A stretch of 64,000 nucleotides of DNA. Source: Solirubrobacteraceae bacterium (GTDB taxonomy: Bacteria > Actinomycetota > Thermoleophilia > Solirubrobacterales > Solirubrobacteraceae). The DNA lies in assembly GCA_030447505.1 (NCBI GenBank), contig JAUJOT010000001.1, forward strand, positions 414,295 through 478,294, read 5' to 3'. How positions within the stretch are numbered: position 1 is the first letter of the stretch; each line of letters begins with the position of its first letter. The position numbers and the translations under genes are program-made. Positions 52,817 through 63,332 of the stretch are shown here, piece after piece. The notes under the pieces were generated by a model that made no database searches, had not been told where the DNA came from, and saw only the letters and a program-made list of their open reading frames with translations.

Positions 52817-53992
52817 ATGGCGATGCCCCCCACCCGCGTGAGAGCGCACCACTGTCGGATGAGCCTCGTCGCGCTGTCGTGTTGCCTGCTGCTCATGCTG
52901 CTCGGCGCCGCCAACGCCCGCGGGGCGGTTCTCGAAAAGGGCTTCTGGGGCCCGATCGCGGTCGACGGCAGGTCGCAGTTTCCGCTCTACGAGCAGCTCG
53001 GCGTCACGATCTACCAGACGTCGCTGTGGTGGATGTCGGCGGCGCCGAGCCGCCCGGCGCGTCCGCGCGACCCCGATGACCCCGCCTACCGATGGCCGCC
53101 GCAGATCGATGAGGCGATCAGGCAGGCCCGGCGCCACGACATGAAGATCCTCATCATGCTGATCGGATCCCCGCCATGGGCCAACGGCGGCCGGTCGAAG
53201 GAATACGCGCCGCGGAACCCGACCGACTTCGCCGACTTCGCACGCGCAGCCGCCAAGCGCTATCGCGGCGTCCGCCACTGGATGATCTGGGGCGAACCGT
53301 CGCGCTCGCACAACTTCAAGCCGTTCGTGCAACAGCCGCTGGGCACGCGAATCACGGCCGCTCAGAAGCGTGCGCCGAGGCGCTACGCGCGCCTGCTCGA
53401 CAAGGCATACGGTCAGCTCAAGGCCGAGCGCCGCTCAAACCTCGTCATCGGAGGCAACACGTACGTGACGGGGGAGGTACGTCCCCCCGACTGGGTCAGG
53501 AGCATGAAGCTGCCCAACGGCCGACCGCCGCGGATGGACCTCTACGGACACAACCCCTTCTCGTTTCGCAACCCGAATCTGCGCAACCCGCCGTCGACAG
53601 AGGACCTCGTCGACTTCTCCGACCTCGGCCGCTTCGACAAGCTGATCCAGCGCTACCTCGGGCGACCGCGTCACAAGCGCATCCGGCTGTTCCTGTCGGA
53701 GTTCACGATCCCGACCGCTCGCGACCGCGAGTTCAACTTTCACGTCTCGCGCAAGACCCAGGCAAAATGGATCACCAACGCGTTCAGGGTCGCGCGCAAG
53801 GTCGATGCCGTCGCTCTCGGCTGGGTACACCTCTACGACGAGCCTCCGGTTCCGGGTCAGACCTCGGTCAAGGGTGGTCTGCTCACGCACGACGGCCGGC
53901 GCAAGCGCGGCTTCTACGCGTTTCTGCGCGGTGCCCTCACGCCCGCTCAGCGTGCAGAGGAGCGCAGGCGCCTGCGAGCTCGTATCCGGTAG
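52817..53992 (+). CDS. Secreted glycoside-hydrolase-like protein (clan GH-A type)
   Basis: 391 residues. The N-terminal region has a hydrophobic export helix (MSLVALSCCLLLMLLGAANARG). The TIM-barrel-like body includes YEQLGVTIYQTSLWWMSAAPSRP and RHWMIWGEPSRSHNF, where Glu fits the acid/base position, and IRLFLSEFTIPTARD, where Glu fits the nucleophile. The C-terminus is Arg-rich. It may cleave or trim the surface polysaccharide made by the locus (inference). A decayed paralogue lies at 60174-60737. Confidence 0.75.
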   Translation: MAMPPTRVRAHHCRMSLVALSCCLLLMLLGAANARGAVLEKGFWGPIAVDGRSQFPLYEQLGVTIYQTSLWWMSAAPSRPARPRDPDDPAYRWPPQIDEAIRQARRHDMKILIMLIGSPPWANGGRSKEYAPRNPTDFADFARAAAKRYRGVRHWMIWGEPSRSHNFKPFVQQPLGTRITAAQKRAPRRYARLLDKAYGQLKAERRSNLVIGGNTYVTGEVRPPDWVRSMKLPNGRPPRMDLYGHNPFSFRNPNLRNPPSTEDLVDFSDLGRFDKLIQRYLGRPRHKRIRLFLSEFTIPTARDREFNFHVSRKTQAKWITNAFRVARKVDAVALGWVHLYDEPPVPGQTSVKGGLLTHDGRRKRGFYAFLRGALTPAQRAEERRRLRARIR

Positions 53993-54361
53993 GGCGGCCG
54001 ACTCGCAAAGGGATCTCGGCGAGGGCTCAGCCCTCAGACCGCCGAGATCCGTGGCCCTCGCGCTGCCTGTCGGCGCCCTGACGTCCGCGGAGCATGCGCT
54101 GACGTTCGCCCAGCCGCGACCGCAGAGCCTCGAGAGCCTGACGTCGAGGTCGCGTTCCTGTCCTGACGCGGGCACTGCTTCGCGCGACCGTCGTGGCATC
54201 CTGCAACCTGCTGACCTGGGATCCGCTGTACTGGCACGACCGGCCGCCCGGGCGCGCGACGGCGACGACATCGCGGCGGTCTGGCAGCGGCTCGCTGACC
54301 TGCTCGCCGAGCAGCCCGGTCGCGAGCACGAGGCCGACGCGGCCATGCAGGAGTCGGAGCG

Positions 54362-54472
54362 GTGGACCGACCCGTGTACGGCGCAACCCGGATCGTCGTG
54401 AAGGTGGGCCGCAACGATCCCTGCCCCTGCGGCAGCGGGCGCAAGCACAAGCGCTGCTGCGGCGGCCGCTGA
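54362..54472 (+). pseudogene. SEC-C motif protein remnant
   Basis: The end of this short frame is a perfect SEC-C zinc-binding tail, [21 protein letters not shown]. Upstream, a fragment that could precede it ([32 protein letters not shown], about 54266-54360) is in a different frame, and stops interrupt all frames further up. It appears to be the 3' end of a decayed gene. The rest of the gap after 53992 shows nothing. Confidence 0.6.
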
Positions 54473-54496
54473 ATCGCCGCATGCCGACGCCCGACG

Positions 54497-54885
54497 TCAA
54501 GCAGGAGCGGCGACCGGCAGGCCGATCTGATCGGCCGCGTCGGCCATAGGACGGTCGTATGTGATGACGGCGGTCAGCCCGTGGCCGAGCGCTCGTGCGG
54601 CGGCGAGGTGGATCGCATCCAGGCTTCGCAGGTTGGCCGGGTTCAGCGCGGCGGCCTCGTCGAGCAGCACGTCGTCGAGCCGCACGAGCGAGATCCGCTG
54701 CAGCAGCTGCCCTGCCCTGTTGACCGCATCGCGACCATGGGGACGGACCGCGCGGATCACCTCGACGCGCGCGAGGCACACGACACGCGGTCGGGATGCC
54801 CGCGCAGGTGACCGGTGAGCGCGTCGGACTCGGCCTCGGCCACGACGAGCTTGACGATCGCCGACGAGTCGAGGTAGACGGCCAC
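54497..54885 (-). pseudogene. PIN-domain toxin (VapC-like) broken by a frameshift
   Basis: The gene begins at GTG 54885 with MAVYLDSSAIVKLVVAEAES, containing the first catalytic Asp, and runs off frame near 54785, reaching TGA soon after. One frame over, the protein continues VCLARVEVIRAV...LRSLDAIHLAAARALG...VITYDRPMADAA, holding the other acidic residues. One base gained or lost within CGCGTGTCGTGTG explains it. The antitoxin gene upstream is intact and ends one base before the toxin start, so the toxin is probably dead unless the shift is programmed or a read error. Confidence 0.75.
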
Positions 54886-54886
54886 G

Positions 54887-55162
54887 TCAGCGTTCCTCGG
54901 CACGGGACTCGGCGAGCAGCTCGCTGGGGAGCGCTGCTCCTCTGACGGGCTGCACCGGGGGGCCGAGATCGAGCGCGTCGCCCGCAGCCGCCACGAGCCG
55001 GCCGCTTGCCGCCAGTTCGGCGAGGCCGCCGCTGGGCGGCACCGGCACGAGCCAGGCGACAGGATTGCCTCGATCGGTCACCTCGATCGTCTCACCACGC
55101 TGCACCTCCCGCAGGTAGCGACTTGCCTGCTGACGCAGCTCCCTGATCCCGATCCTCCACAC
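54887..55162 (-). CDS. Phd/YefM-family antitoxin
   Basis: 91 residues. The N-terminal DNA-binding Phd fold is clear: IGIRELRQQASRYLREVQRGETIEVTDRGNPVAWLVP. The C-terminal part should neutralise the PIN toxin encoded next. Start GTG 55162 lies at the edge of an 18-bp palindrome that is probably its own operator. Followed after one base by the frameshifted toxin gene. Confidence 0.85.
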   Translation of the reverse strand: MWRIGIRELRQQASRYLREVQRGETIEVTDRGNPVAWLVPVPPSGGLAELAASGRLVAAAGDALDLGPPVQPVRGAALPSELLAESRAEER

Positions 55163-55179
55163 GTGCTACTTGTAGCACG
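55162..55179. promoter_or_regulatory. Palindromic operator of toxin-antitoxin module
   Basis: CGTGCTAC-TT-GTAGCACG is a perfect 8-bp inverted repeat directly abutting the antitoxin start. Read on the minus strand it contains TACAAG 6 nt before the GTG, a possible -10, so antitoxin binding would block the promoter. This is the usual autoregulation of Phd modules. Confidence 0.65.
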
Positions 55180-55286
55180 CGACTCGCCCCGTCTGGCGTT
55201 CATGTCGTATGCCCGACGTCGCAGAGCGTGCATGTCACGTCGCCGCAACGACGTCGAAACGAGATCCTTTGCGCTACGGTAAAGGC

Positions 55287-55505
55287 ATGCCGCGGATCTC
55301 GAGCAAGCACCAGATCACGCTCCCGGTGGAGACGCTCGAGCGCGCGGGGCTGCGAGCCGGCGACGACGTGACGATCGAGACCGATGCTGCGGACCGCATC
55401 GTCGTACGGCGCACCCCACCCGATCCCGCCCGCGGGCTTGGGATCTTCGATGGCCTGTACGAGCCCGGCCACCTCGCGCGTCTGCGCTCCGAAGAGCGCG
55501 GGTGA
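55287..55505 (+). CDS. AbrB/MazE-type antitoxin (SpoVT-AbrB fold)
   Basis: 72 residues. The swapped-hairpin DNA-binding pattern is RISSKHQITLPVETLERAGLRAGDDVTIE. The C-terminal part ([20 protein letters not shown]) likely binds the toxin. ATG 55287 is chosen over an upstream start at 55209 because a TACGGT box (55275-55280) lies 6 nt before it. The stop overlaps the toxin GTG (GTGA). Confidence 0.85.
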   Translation: MPRISSKHQITLPVETLERAGLRAGDDVTIETDAADRIVVRRTPPDPARGLGIFDGLYEPGHLARLRSEERG

Positions 55506-55909
55506 GCCCCTGCGTACTGGACACCGACGTCGTCATCGCGGCGCTCGATCGCGCGGATGCTCATCACGCGGCTGCCGCAGCATCGATCACGGCGATGATC
55601 GATGCCGGGACGCCGCTGCTGCTGTCGCTGGTGAACTACGCCGAGGCGCTGGTCCGGCCTGCACAGGACGAGGGCACCCTGCGGGCGGCGGTCGCAGCGC
55701 TGTCGGCACTCGGCATTCGCCTCCTCGCCCCGACCGAGACGATCGCGCGTAACGCCGCCCGTCATCGCGCGTTGAACATCAGCCTCGCCGACGGCTTTGC
55801 GATCGCGACAGCGAAGGCGCACGCGGCGACCCTCGCCTCGTTCGATCTGAGCGTCCGCCGGGCACTTCCCGCAGCCGGCGTGGAGCTCGCCGCCGAGCTC
55901 TTGGGGTAG
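55502..55909 (+). CDS. PIN-domain RNase toxin (VapC-like)
   Basis: 135 residues with all PIN acidic positions: [12 protein letters not shown] (Asp), [12 protein letters not shown] (Glu), [12 protein letters not shown] (Asp) and [12 protein letters not shown] (Asp). It is expected to cut RNA when freed from the AbrB-type antitoxin encoded just upstream with a 4-bp overlap. Unlike the neighbouring module, this toxin is intact. It ends about 65 bp before dnaK. Confidence 0.86.
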   Translation: MSPCVLDTDVVIAALDRADAHHAAAAASITAMIDAGTPLLLSLVNYAEALVRPAQDEGTLRAAVAALSALGIRLLAPTETIARNAARHRALNISLADGFAIATAKAHAATLASFDLSVRRALPAAGVELAAELLG

Positions 55910-55930
55910 CCGCTCAAGATCTACTACACT
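55901..55930 (+). promoter_or_regulatory. Candidate dnaK promoter
   Basis: TTGGGG (55901-55906) and TACACT (55925-55930) are 18 nt apart. The spacer holds GCTCAAG (55912-55918), close to one half (ACTCAAG) of the HspR-binding HAIR element. A full inverted copy at the correct spacing is not present, so HspR control is plausible but not shown. Confidence 0.4.
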
Positions 55931-55973
55931 GGGACGCAGATTTCTTAGGCATCAAAGAAGGAGACCCTCCACC

Positions 55974-57872
<1,899 letters not shown>

Positions 57873-57876
57873 GTCG

Positions 57877-58494
57877 GTGCCCACACACGAGCACGAGATC
57901 AGGCAGGAGGCGGCGCCGGAGGCTCCGGCGCCGCCCGCCCCTGCGGTCGAGGACCAGCCCGCGGCGGCTCAGGCGCCCGCGGCGGATCAGGCGCCCGAGG
58001 CGCCCGAGCCCGCGGCCGAGCCCGAGGTCGAGGTCGACCCCGCGGTGCTGCGCGAGCGCGCCGCGAAGGCCGACGACTACCTCGCGCTGGCCCAGCGCAC
58101 GCAGGCGGACTTCGAGAACTTCCGCAAGCGGATGGCGCGCGACGTGCGCGCCGCGGAGGCGCGCGGCATGAGCCGCCTCGCCAAGGAGCTGCTGCCGGCG
58201 CTCGACAACCTCGACCGCGCGATCGCCGCCGTCGAGGCGTCCGACGACCAGGAGGAGCACCACCTGACGAAGGGCATCCGGCTCGTGCAGGCCGAGCTGT
58301 CGTCGGCGCTCGGGCGCGGCGGGATCGAGAGCTATGCCGCCAAGGGCGAGCGCTTCGATCCGGTGCATCACGAGGCCGTCGCGCAGACGCCGGTCGAGGG
58401 CGCGGAGGCGGGCACGATCGTCGAGGTGCTGCAGTCCGGCTACCGGCTCAACGATCTCGTCCTGCGTCCCGCGCGGGTGATCGTCGCCGGCTGA
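57877..58494 (+). CDS. grpE: Nucleotide exchange factor GrpE
   Basis: 205 residues from GTG 57877, 4 bp after the dnaK stop. The N-terminal 60 residues are Ala/Pro/Glu-rich and disordered. The coiled-coil part has [21 protein letters not shown] and the beta domain [45 protein letters not shown], a good GrpE signature. It releases ADP from DnaK. Confidence 0.97.
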   Translation: MPTHEHEIRQEAAPEAPAPPAPAVEDQPAAAQAPAADQAPEAPEPAAEPEVEVDPAVLRERAAKADDYLALAQRTQADFENFRKRMARDVRAAEARGMSRLAKELLPALDNLDRAIAAVEASDDQEEHHLTKGIRLVQAELSSALGRGGIESYAAKGERFDPVHHEAVAQTPVEGAEAGTIVEVLQSGYRLNDLVLRPARVIVAG

Positions 58495-58504
58495 GGGAGT
58501 GAAG

Positions 58505-59608
58505 ATGGCCGCACAGGATCACTACAAGGTGCTCGGCGTCGAGCGAAAGGCCTCGCAGGACGAGATCAAGAAGGCCTACCGCAAGCTCGCGCGCAAGTAC
58601 CACCCCGACAAGAACCCCGGCGACGCGAAGGCCGAGGAGCGCTTCAAGCAGATCTCGACGGCGCACGACGTCCTCGGCGATCCCGACAAGCGCAAGGACT
58701 ATGACCGCGCGCTCGCCAACCCGTTCTCGCAGGCCGGCCGCGGCGGCACCGGCCAGCCCGGTTTCGACACCGGCGGCTTCGGCGACATCCTGTCCGACCT
58801 CTTCGGCCAGGCCCGCGGCCGCGCGGGCGGCGGCGGGGCGGGCGGGTCATCGCGTCCCCGCGCCGAGCGCGGGCGAGACCTCGAAGCCGAGGTCTCGATC
58901 GGCTTCGAGCAGGCGATCGCCGGCGCGCAGGTCCCGATCTCCGTCCCGACCTACGAGCGCTGCCCGACCTGCGCGGGAACGGGTGCCAAGCCCGGCACCT
59001 CGCCGATCGTCTGCCCGCGCTGCAACGGGCGCGGGATCGAGTCGGAGGGGCAGGGCCTCTTCTCGATCTCGCAGCCCTGCTCGCGCTGCCTGGGCGCCGG
59101 GACGATCATCGAGAACCCGTGCCCGACCTGCAACGGCGAGGGCCGCAAGCGCGCGGTCAAGCGCTACCGCGTGAACATTCCCGCGGGCGTGCGCGAGGGC
59201 AGCCGGATCCGCCTCGCCGGCAAGGGCGAGCCGGGCCGCAACGGCGGTCCGGACGGCGACCTCTACGTCGTCACGCACGTCCAGGAGTCGCCCGTCTTCA
59301 CGCGCAAGGGCGACAACGTCGAGGTCGAGGTCCCCCTCACGCTGCCCGAGGCGCTGCGCGGCGCCGAGATCGAGGTGCCGACGCTCGAGGGTCGCAAGAC
59401 GCTGCGCGTGCCCCCGGGCACCCGACCCGGCAGCATCCAGCGCCTGCGCGGCGAGGGCCCCAAGCGGCTCGGCAAGACCGGCCGCGGCGACATCCATTAC
59501 CGCTTCACGCTGGACCTGCCCGACAAGCTGACGGCCGAACAGGAGGCTGCGGTGGACGATCTCGCGAAGGTCTTCAACGGCAACCCGCGATCGAAGCTGT
59601 TCGCATGA
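58505..59608 (+). CDS. dnaJ: Chaperone DnaJ (Hsp40)
   Basis: 367 residues. J-domain with HPD in [10 protein letters not shown], a Gly-rich linker (about residues 80-120), and four zinc-binding repeats [24 protein letters not shown] and CPTCNGEG, then the C-terminal substrate domains. ATG 58505 is preferred over GTG 58499 because GAGGGAG then sits at a proper distance. It stimulates the DnaK ATPase. The stop overlaps a junction mini-ORF at 59605. Confidence 0.97.
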   Translation: MAAQDHYKVLGVERKASQDEIKKAYRKLARKYHPDKNPGDAKAEERFKQISTAHDVLGDPDKRKDYDRALANPFSQAGRGGTGQPGFDTGGFGDILSDLFGQARGRAGGGGAGGSSRPRAERGRDLEAEVSIGFEQAIAGAQVPISVPTYERCPTCAGTGAKPGTSPIVCPRCNGRGIESEGQGLFSISQPCSRCLGAGTIIENPCPTCNGEGRKRAVKRYRVNIPAGVREGSRIRLAGKGEPGRNGGPDGDLYVVTHVQESPVFTRKGDNVEVEVPLTLPEALRGAEIEVPTLEGRKTLRVPPGTRPGSIQRLRGEGPKRLGKTGRGDIHYRFTLDLPDKLTAEQEAAVDDLAKVFNGNPRSKLFA

Positions 59609-59670
59609 TGGCGGCGCGTGATGACTCGACCGCCGTTCGCGGCAGCCTGCGACGGAGGTCCTCGCGATGA
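59605..59670 (+). CDS. Junction mini-ORF between dnaJ and hspR (MTAR family, copy E)
   Basis: ATG 59605 overlaps the dnaJ stop and TGA 59668-59670 overlaps the hspR ATG 59667, both as ATGA. From its second Met the peptide is [20 protein letters not shown], matching the M-x-AR...S-T...SSR outline of the nuo copies. The 3' end GGAGGTCCTCGCGATGA gives hspR a good Shine-Dalgarno. Start-to-start distance is 62 bp from the first Met, 59 from the second. It lies more than 40 kb from copies A-D and in an unrelated operon. Confidence 0.5.
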   Translation: MMAARDDSTAVRGSLRRRSSR

Positions 59671-60137
59671 GCACGCCGCGGCGCCGCACCACGACCACGC
59701 GGATCGAGGTCTCCTCGGACCGCGGCGTGTTCATGATCTCCGTCGCGGCGGAGCTCGCGGACATGCACCCGCAGACGCTGCGGATGTACGAGCAGCGCGG
59801 GCTGATCGAGCCCAAGCGCTCGCCGAAGGGCACGCGCCTGTACTCGCAGAAGGACGTCGAGCGGCTGCGCCGCATCCAGCAGATGACGGCCGAGCTCGGG
59901 CTCAACCTCGCGGGCGTCGAGAAGGTGCTCGAGCTCGAGCAGCAGCTCGAGCGCACGCGCAAGCGCGTGGCCGCGCTCGAGCGCCGGCGCGACGAGCTGC
60001 AGGCCGAGATCGAGGTGCTCGAGGGGCGCCGCAAGCAGGTCTGCGAGGACATCGTCCGCTATGAGGCGGGGACCGGCTCCGCGCTCGTGCGCGCGAAGGA
60101 CCTCAACCGCTGGACGATGCCGATCGAACGCCGCTGA
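59667..60137 (+). CDS. hspR: MerR-family heat-shock repressor HspR
   Basis: 156 residues. MerR-type winged helix VFMISVAAELADMHPQTLRMYEQRGLIEPKRSPKGTRLYSQKDVERLRRI, followed by a long coiled coil (VEKVLELEQQLERTRKRVAALERRRDELQAEIEVLEGRR). In actinobacteria HspR sits at the end of the dnaK operon and represses it together with DnaK. No complete HAIR operator was found near dnaK here. Confidence 0.95.
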   Translation: MSTPRRRTTTTRIEVSSDRGVFMISVAAELADMHPQTLRMYEQRGLIEPKRSPKGTRLYSQKDVERLRRIQQMTAELGLNLAGVEKVLELEQQLERTRKRVAALERRRDELQAEIEVLEGRRKQVCEDIVRYEAGTGSALVRAKDLNRWTMPIERR

Positions 60138-60173
60138 GACCGAGTACAGCTGGAGGCCGAGCCGGCGGGGCGA

Positions 60174-60737
60174 TCAGCGGATCCGCAGCCGGCGCGCCAG
60201 CGTCTCGCCGCGCGGCGAGACGACCCGCAGCCTGTACAGCCCGCTGCGCGCCCGGGGCAGACGCAGCCGCAGCGAGACGACCCCGCGACTGCGGGTGTGT
60301 CTGACGCTCGCCGACGCTCCGTCGGAGGAGATCGTGTACTCCGACAGCCACAACCGCGGCACACGCCGCTGCGCCGGTAGGCCTTGCGCAGATCGGCGTT
60401 GAGCCGCCTGAGGTCGCCGAGGTCGCGCATGTCCGGGTGCTGCGGCTGCCGACCGGCTGTCCGGAGGCATCGGGTTGAAGTTGTTGACCTGCGTCGTCTC
60501 GCCCCGTCCAGAGCATGATCGCGACCTCGACCCCTCGCGGCGCGCAGCCGCCAGCGCCTGGTCCAGCCGTGCCGGCCAGCGGTACGCCGGATCGCGGGGG
60601 TTCGACGGGTCCGCCGGGCGGAGGGGCGCGGCGTCGATCCAGCTGAGCTAGATCTGATAGACGTCGACGCCGAGGCGTCGGCGCGAGCCGTCTGAGACAC
60701 AGCATCGACGAGAGGCTGGCATATCGTGGCCCGGGTC
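60174..60737 (-). pseudogene. Decayed paralogue of the secreted glycosidase-like gene
   Basis: Read on the minus strand, fragments in three frames match the protein at 52817: LGVDVYQI, an in-frame TAG, then LSWIDAAPLRPADP and DPAYRWPARLDQALAAARREG (compare LGVTIYQTSLWWMSAAPSRP and DPAYRWPPQIDEAIRQARR), then VEVAIMLWTG. A large deletion follows, then DLRRLNADLRKAYRR and LWLSEYTISSDGAS (compare LFLSEFTIPT). It ends with a beta-rich tail (GVVSLRLRLPRARSGLYRLRVVSPRGE) that the intact gene lacks. Nothing else was seen in the 755-bp gap. Confidence 0.75.
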
Positions 60738-60892
60738 CGCCTGACAGCGACATCGCGCAGATTGATCCTGAAGGGTTGAGAGAAGAAATCCGCGCAACCC
60801 GCGACGATTCACAGGCCAGCGATGAGTTTCGAGCCGCTTGCCGGTCTTCACCCCAGATCCACCCCACAGCAGCGACCGACACCTGAGGAGCC

Positions 60893-61888
60893 ATGACCAC
60901 GCAGCCACCCCTTGCGATCGAGGCGACCGGCCTCGTCAAGTCCTTCGGTGAGACGTGCGCCGTCGACGGCGTCGACCTGGCGGTCCGCAGCGGGTCGGTC
61001 TACGGCGTGCTCGGTCCCAACGGCGCCGGCAAGACGACCACGATCCGCGTTCTCGCGACGCTGCTGCGCCCCGACGCCGGCTCGGCGCGCGTGCTCGGCC
61101 ATGACATCGTCCGCGAGGCCGAGGCGGTCCGCGAGCTCGTCAGCCTCACCGGGCAGCTCGCCTCGGTCGACGAGGATCTCAGCGGCCAGGAGAATCTCGT
61201 CCTGCTCGGCCTGCTGCTCGGCCTCAAGCGGCGGGCCGCCAAGGCGCGCGCCGGCGAGCTGCTCACCGCGTTCGGCCTCGCGGAGGCGTCGGGCAAGCTC
61301 GTCAAGCACTACTCCGGCGGTATGCGCCGGCGACTCGACATCGCCGCCAGCATCGTCGTCACGCCGCAGCTGATGTTCCTCGACGAGCCGACGACCGGCC
61401 TGGACCCGCGCTCGCGCAACCAGGTGTGGGACATCGTCCGCACGCTCGTCGCGGAGGGCACGACGATCCTGCTGTGCACGCAGTACCTCGACGAGGCCGA
61501 TCAGCTCGCCGACCGGATCGCGGTGATCGACCGTGGAACGGTGATCGCCGAGGGCACGCCCGGCGAGTTGAAGGCGTCGGTCGGATCGCGCGCGCTGCAC
61601 GTGCGGCTGCTCGATCCCGACCAGCGCCCCGAGGCGGCGCGGGTCCTCGAGCGCGAGCTGGGCTCCGTCCACCTCGAGGCCGACCCGGCGGCGCTGTCGG
61701 GGCCGTGCTCCGACGCCGACCGCGCGGCCGAGGCCGTCGCCGAGCTCGGCCGCGCGAGCGTCCGGATCGGCGGCTTCTCACTCGGGCAGCCGAGCCTCGA
61801 CGAAGTCTTCCTCGCCCTGACCGGCCACACCGCGGAGGAGCAGACCGAAGACGGAGCCGCCGACCTGCACGAGGAGCAAGCAGCGTGA
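60893..61888 (+). CDS. ABC transporter ATP-binding protein (DrrA-type)
   Basis: 331 residues. Walker [15 protein letters not shown]-loop region [14 protein letters not shown], signature [12 protein letters not shown], Walker [22 protein letters not shown], and the H-loop is replaced by the [14 protein letters not shown] stretch usual in the DrrA subfamily. A C-terminal 90-residue extension is also DrrA-like. It powers export of a lipid or drug-like compound with the permease downstream. GAGGAG precedes the ATG; the stop overlaps the permease GTG. Confidence 0.93.
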   Translation: MTTQPPLAIEATGLVKSFGETCAVDGVDLAVRSGSVYGVLGPNGAGKTTTIRVLATLLRPDAGSARVLGHDIVREAEAVRELVSLTGQLASVDEDLSGQENLVLLGLLLGLKRRAAKARAGELLTAFGLAEASGKLVKHYSGGMRRRLDIAASIVVTPQLMFLDEPTTGLDPRSRNQVWDIVRTLVAEGTTILLCTQYLDEADQLADRIAVIDRGTVIAEGTPGELKASVGSRALHVRLLDPDQRPEAARVLERELGSVHLEADPAALSGPCSDADRAAEAVAELGRASVRIGGFSLGQPSLDEVFLALTGHTAEEQTEDGAADLHEEQAA

Positions 61889-62739
61889 GCACCCGGACGA
61901 GCCACGCTCAGACGAGCACGCCGGCCGCCGGCGAGGAGACGGCAGCGCTGCGCAGGGCTCTCGCCTCGACACCGCGCCCGCCGCGCGCGAGCGCCGTTCA
62001 GGCGACGCTGGCCTTCGGCTGGCGCGGCATGCTGAAGGTCAAGCACGTCCCCGAGCAGCTGCTCGACGTGACGATCACGCCGGTGATGTTCGTCCTGATG
62101 TTCACCTACCTGTTCGGCGGCGCGATCGCCGGCTCGACCGGCGAGTACCTGGACTACATCCTGCCGGGCGTCCTCGTGATGTCGATCCTCTTCACGACGG
62201 TGTACTCGGGCGTCGCGCTGAACACCGATCTGACGAAGGGGGTCGTCGACCGCTTCCGCTCGCTGCCGGTCTGGCGCCCGGCGCCGCTCGTCGGCGCGCT
62301 GCTCGGCGACGCCGCGCGCTACCTCGTCGGCGGGACCGTGATCGTCGTGCTCGGCCTGGCGCTCGGGTTCCGCCCCGGCGCGGGGATCGGCGGCGTGCTC
62401 GCGGCGATGGCGCTCGTGATCGTCTTCGCCTTTGGCCTGTCGTGGGTCTTCACGACCCTCGGCCTGCTGCTGCGCTCGCCCAGCGCCGTCATGAACGCCG
62501 GCTTCATGGGGATCTTCCCGCTCACCTTCCTCAGCAACGTCTTCGTCGAGCCGGAGACGCTGCCCGCGGGCCTGCGCGCGTTCGTCGACGTCAACCCGAT
62601 CTCGATCCTGGCGACCGCGTCGCGCGGACTCATGCACGGCAACGCCGACCCAACCGAGATCGTCATCGTCCTCGCGACGGCCGCCGCGCTGACCGCGATC
62701 TTCGCGCCGCTGACGACGCGGCTGTACCGCCGCGGCTGA
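61885..62739 (+). CDS. ABC transporter permease (DrrB/ABC-2 type)
   Basis: 284 residues from GTG 61885. A 50-residue hydrophilic N-terminus is followed by six helices: [99 protein letters not shown] and [17 protein letters not shown]. The ABC-2 signature area [31 protein letters not shown] is clear. It forms an exporter with the preceding ATPase. Confidence 0.92.
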   Translation: MSTRTSHAQTSTPAAGEETAALRRALASTPRPPRASAVQATLAFGWRGMLKVKHVPEQLLDVTITPVMFVLMFTYLFGGAIAGSTGEYLDYILPGVLVMSILFTTVYSGVALNTDLTKGVVDRFRSLPVWRPAPLVGALLGDAARYLVGGTVIVVLGLALGFRPGAGIGGVLAAMALVIVFAFGLSWVFTTLGLLLRSPSAVMNAGFMGIFPLTFLSNVFVEPETLPAGLRAFVDVNPISILATASRGLMHGNADPTEIVIVLATAAALTAIFAPLTTRLYRRG

Positions 62740-62803
62740 CGACTCTGGGGACGGGTAGCGCCGGCGGCGTGAGAGAGGCGCGCAGGCACCGCTTCAGTTT
62801 CGT

Positions 62804-62832
62804 GTTTGTATCGAGGCGAGAGGTGGTACAAT
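62804..62832 (+). promoter_or_regulatory. Promoter of LPFTG surface-protein gene
   Basis: TACAAT (62827-62832) is a near-consensus -10. A TTTGTA/GTTTGT -35 candidate lies 16-17 nt upstream. A leader of about 70 nt follows, ending in AAGGAGG (62894-62900) 6 nt before the GTG at 62907. Unlike the leaderless genes of this window, this gene has a normal Shine-Dalgarno. Confidence 0.5.
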
Positions 62833-62906
62833 CCCGCTGCGATCGATCTCGTTCGCACAAATTTCAGGTGCCCCGCGTGCGGGCGCTGCACGCAAGGAGG
62901 CTGACT

Positions 62907-63332
62907 GTGAGCAGACATGACCTAAGAGACCGGATGTCTCGCTGCAATCGTTCGCTCAAGGCTCAGGTCGCGATCACGGCCCTGCTCGCCGGCGGCTTGG
63001 TCATGGGTAGCACCGGCGTTGCCATCGGCGCGTCTGCGCTTTCGACCGACACCAATTCCAGCTCGGTGCAGTACGGAACGCCAGGGAGCAACCAGGTGCT
63101 CAACGCCCCCGGGCCGCAGCAGGCGCCAGGGAGCAACCAGGTGCTGAACGCGCAGGCGGCGCCGGCCCAGGCGGCCCAGGCCCAGGCTCCGCGCCAGCTT
63201 GAGGTCTCGCAGAAGTCGGAGCTTCCGTTCACGGGCTACGCGCCGATCCCGATCCTGCTGATCGGACTGCTCGTGCTCGCCTGCGGTCTGGTGCTGCGCC
63301 GCGGCATCGCCTCCCAGTCCGTTCGACCGTAG
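62907..63332 (+). CDS. Sortase-anchored (LPFTG) small surface protein with tandem repeats
   Basis: 141 residues. Export signal with basic start and AQVAITALLAGGLVMGSTGVAIG. The mature part contains two GSNQVLNA repeats in a Pro/Ala/Gln-rich linker. The C-terminus is a sorting signal: LPFTG, then the helix YAPIPILLIGLLVLACGLVL and RRG. A sortase should cleave within LPFTG and attach the protein to the wall. GTG start with AAGGAGG upstream. Function unknown. Confidence 0.78.
   Translation: MSRHDLRDRMSRCNRSLKAQVAITALLAGGLVMGSTGVAIGASALSTDTNSSSVQYGTPGSNQVLNAPGPQQAPGSNQVLNAQAAPAQAAQAQAPRQLEVSQKSELPFTGYAPIPILLIGLLVLACGLVLRRGIASQSVRP
63079..63145 (+). repeat. Two copies of a 22-bp coding repeat
   Basis: The 22-bp block starting CGCCAGGGAGCAACC occurs at 63079-63100 and at 63124-63145, with a 45-bp period (15 codons). 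It encodes the PGSNQVL repeat of the LPFTG surface protein. The copies are identical in DNA as well as protein, pointing to recent duplication. Confidence 0.8.

Noticed and set aside
55209-55286. N-terminal extension of the AbrB antitoxin from 55209
   Set aside because: The extra 26 residues lack antitoxin character, and the -10 box at 55275-55280 lies inside them, favouring ATG 55287.
55886-55930. HAIR-type inverted repeat (HspR operator) before dnaK
   Set aside because: Only one half-like site (GCTCAAG) is present. A partner (CTTGGGG, 55899-55905) is at the wrong spacing, so a full operator cannot be claimed.
62850-62906. Riboswitch in the leader of the LPFTG gene
   Set aside because: The CCCCGC/GCGGGC stem is simple and no conserved riboswitch core could be recognised.
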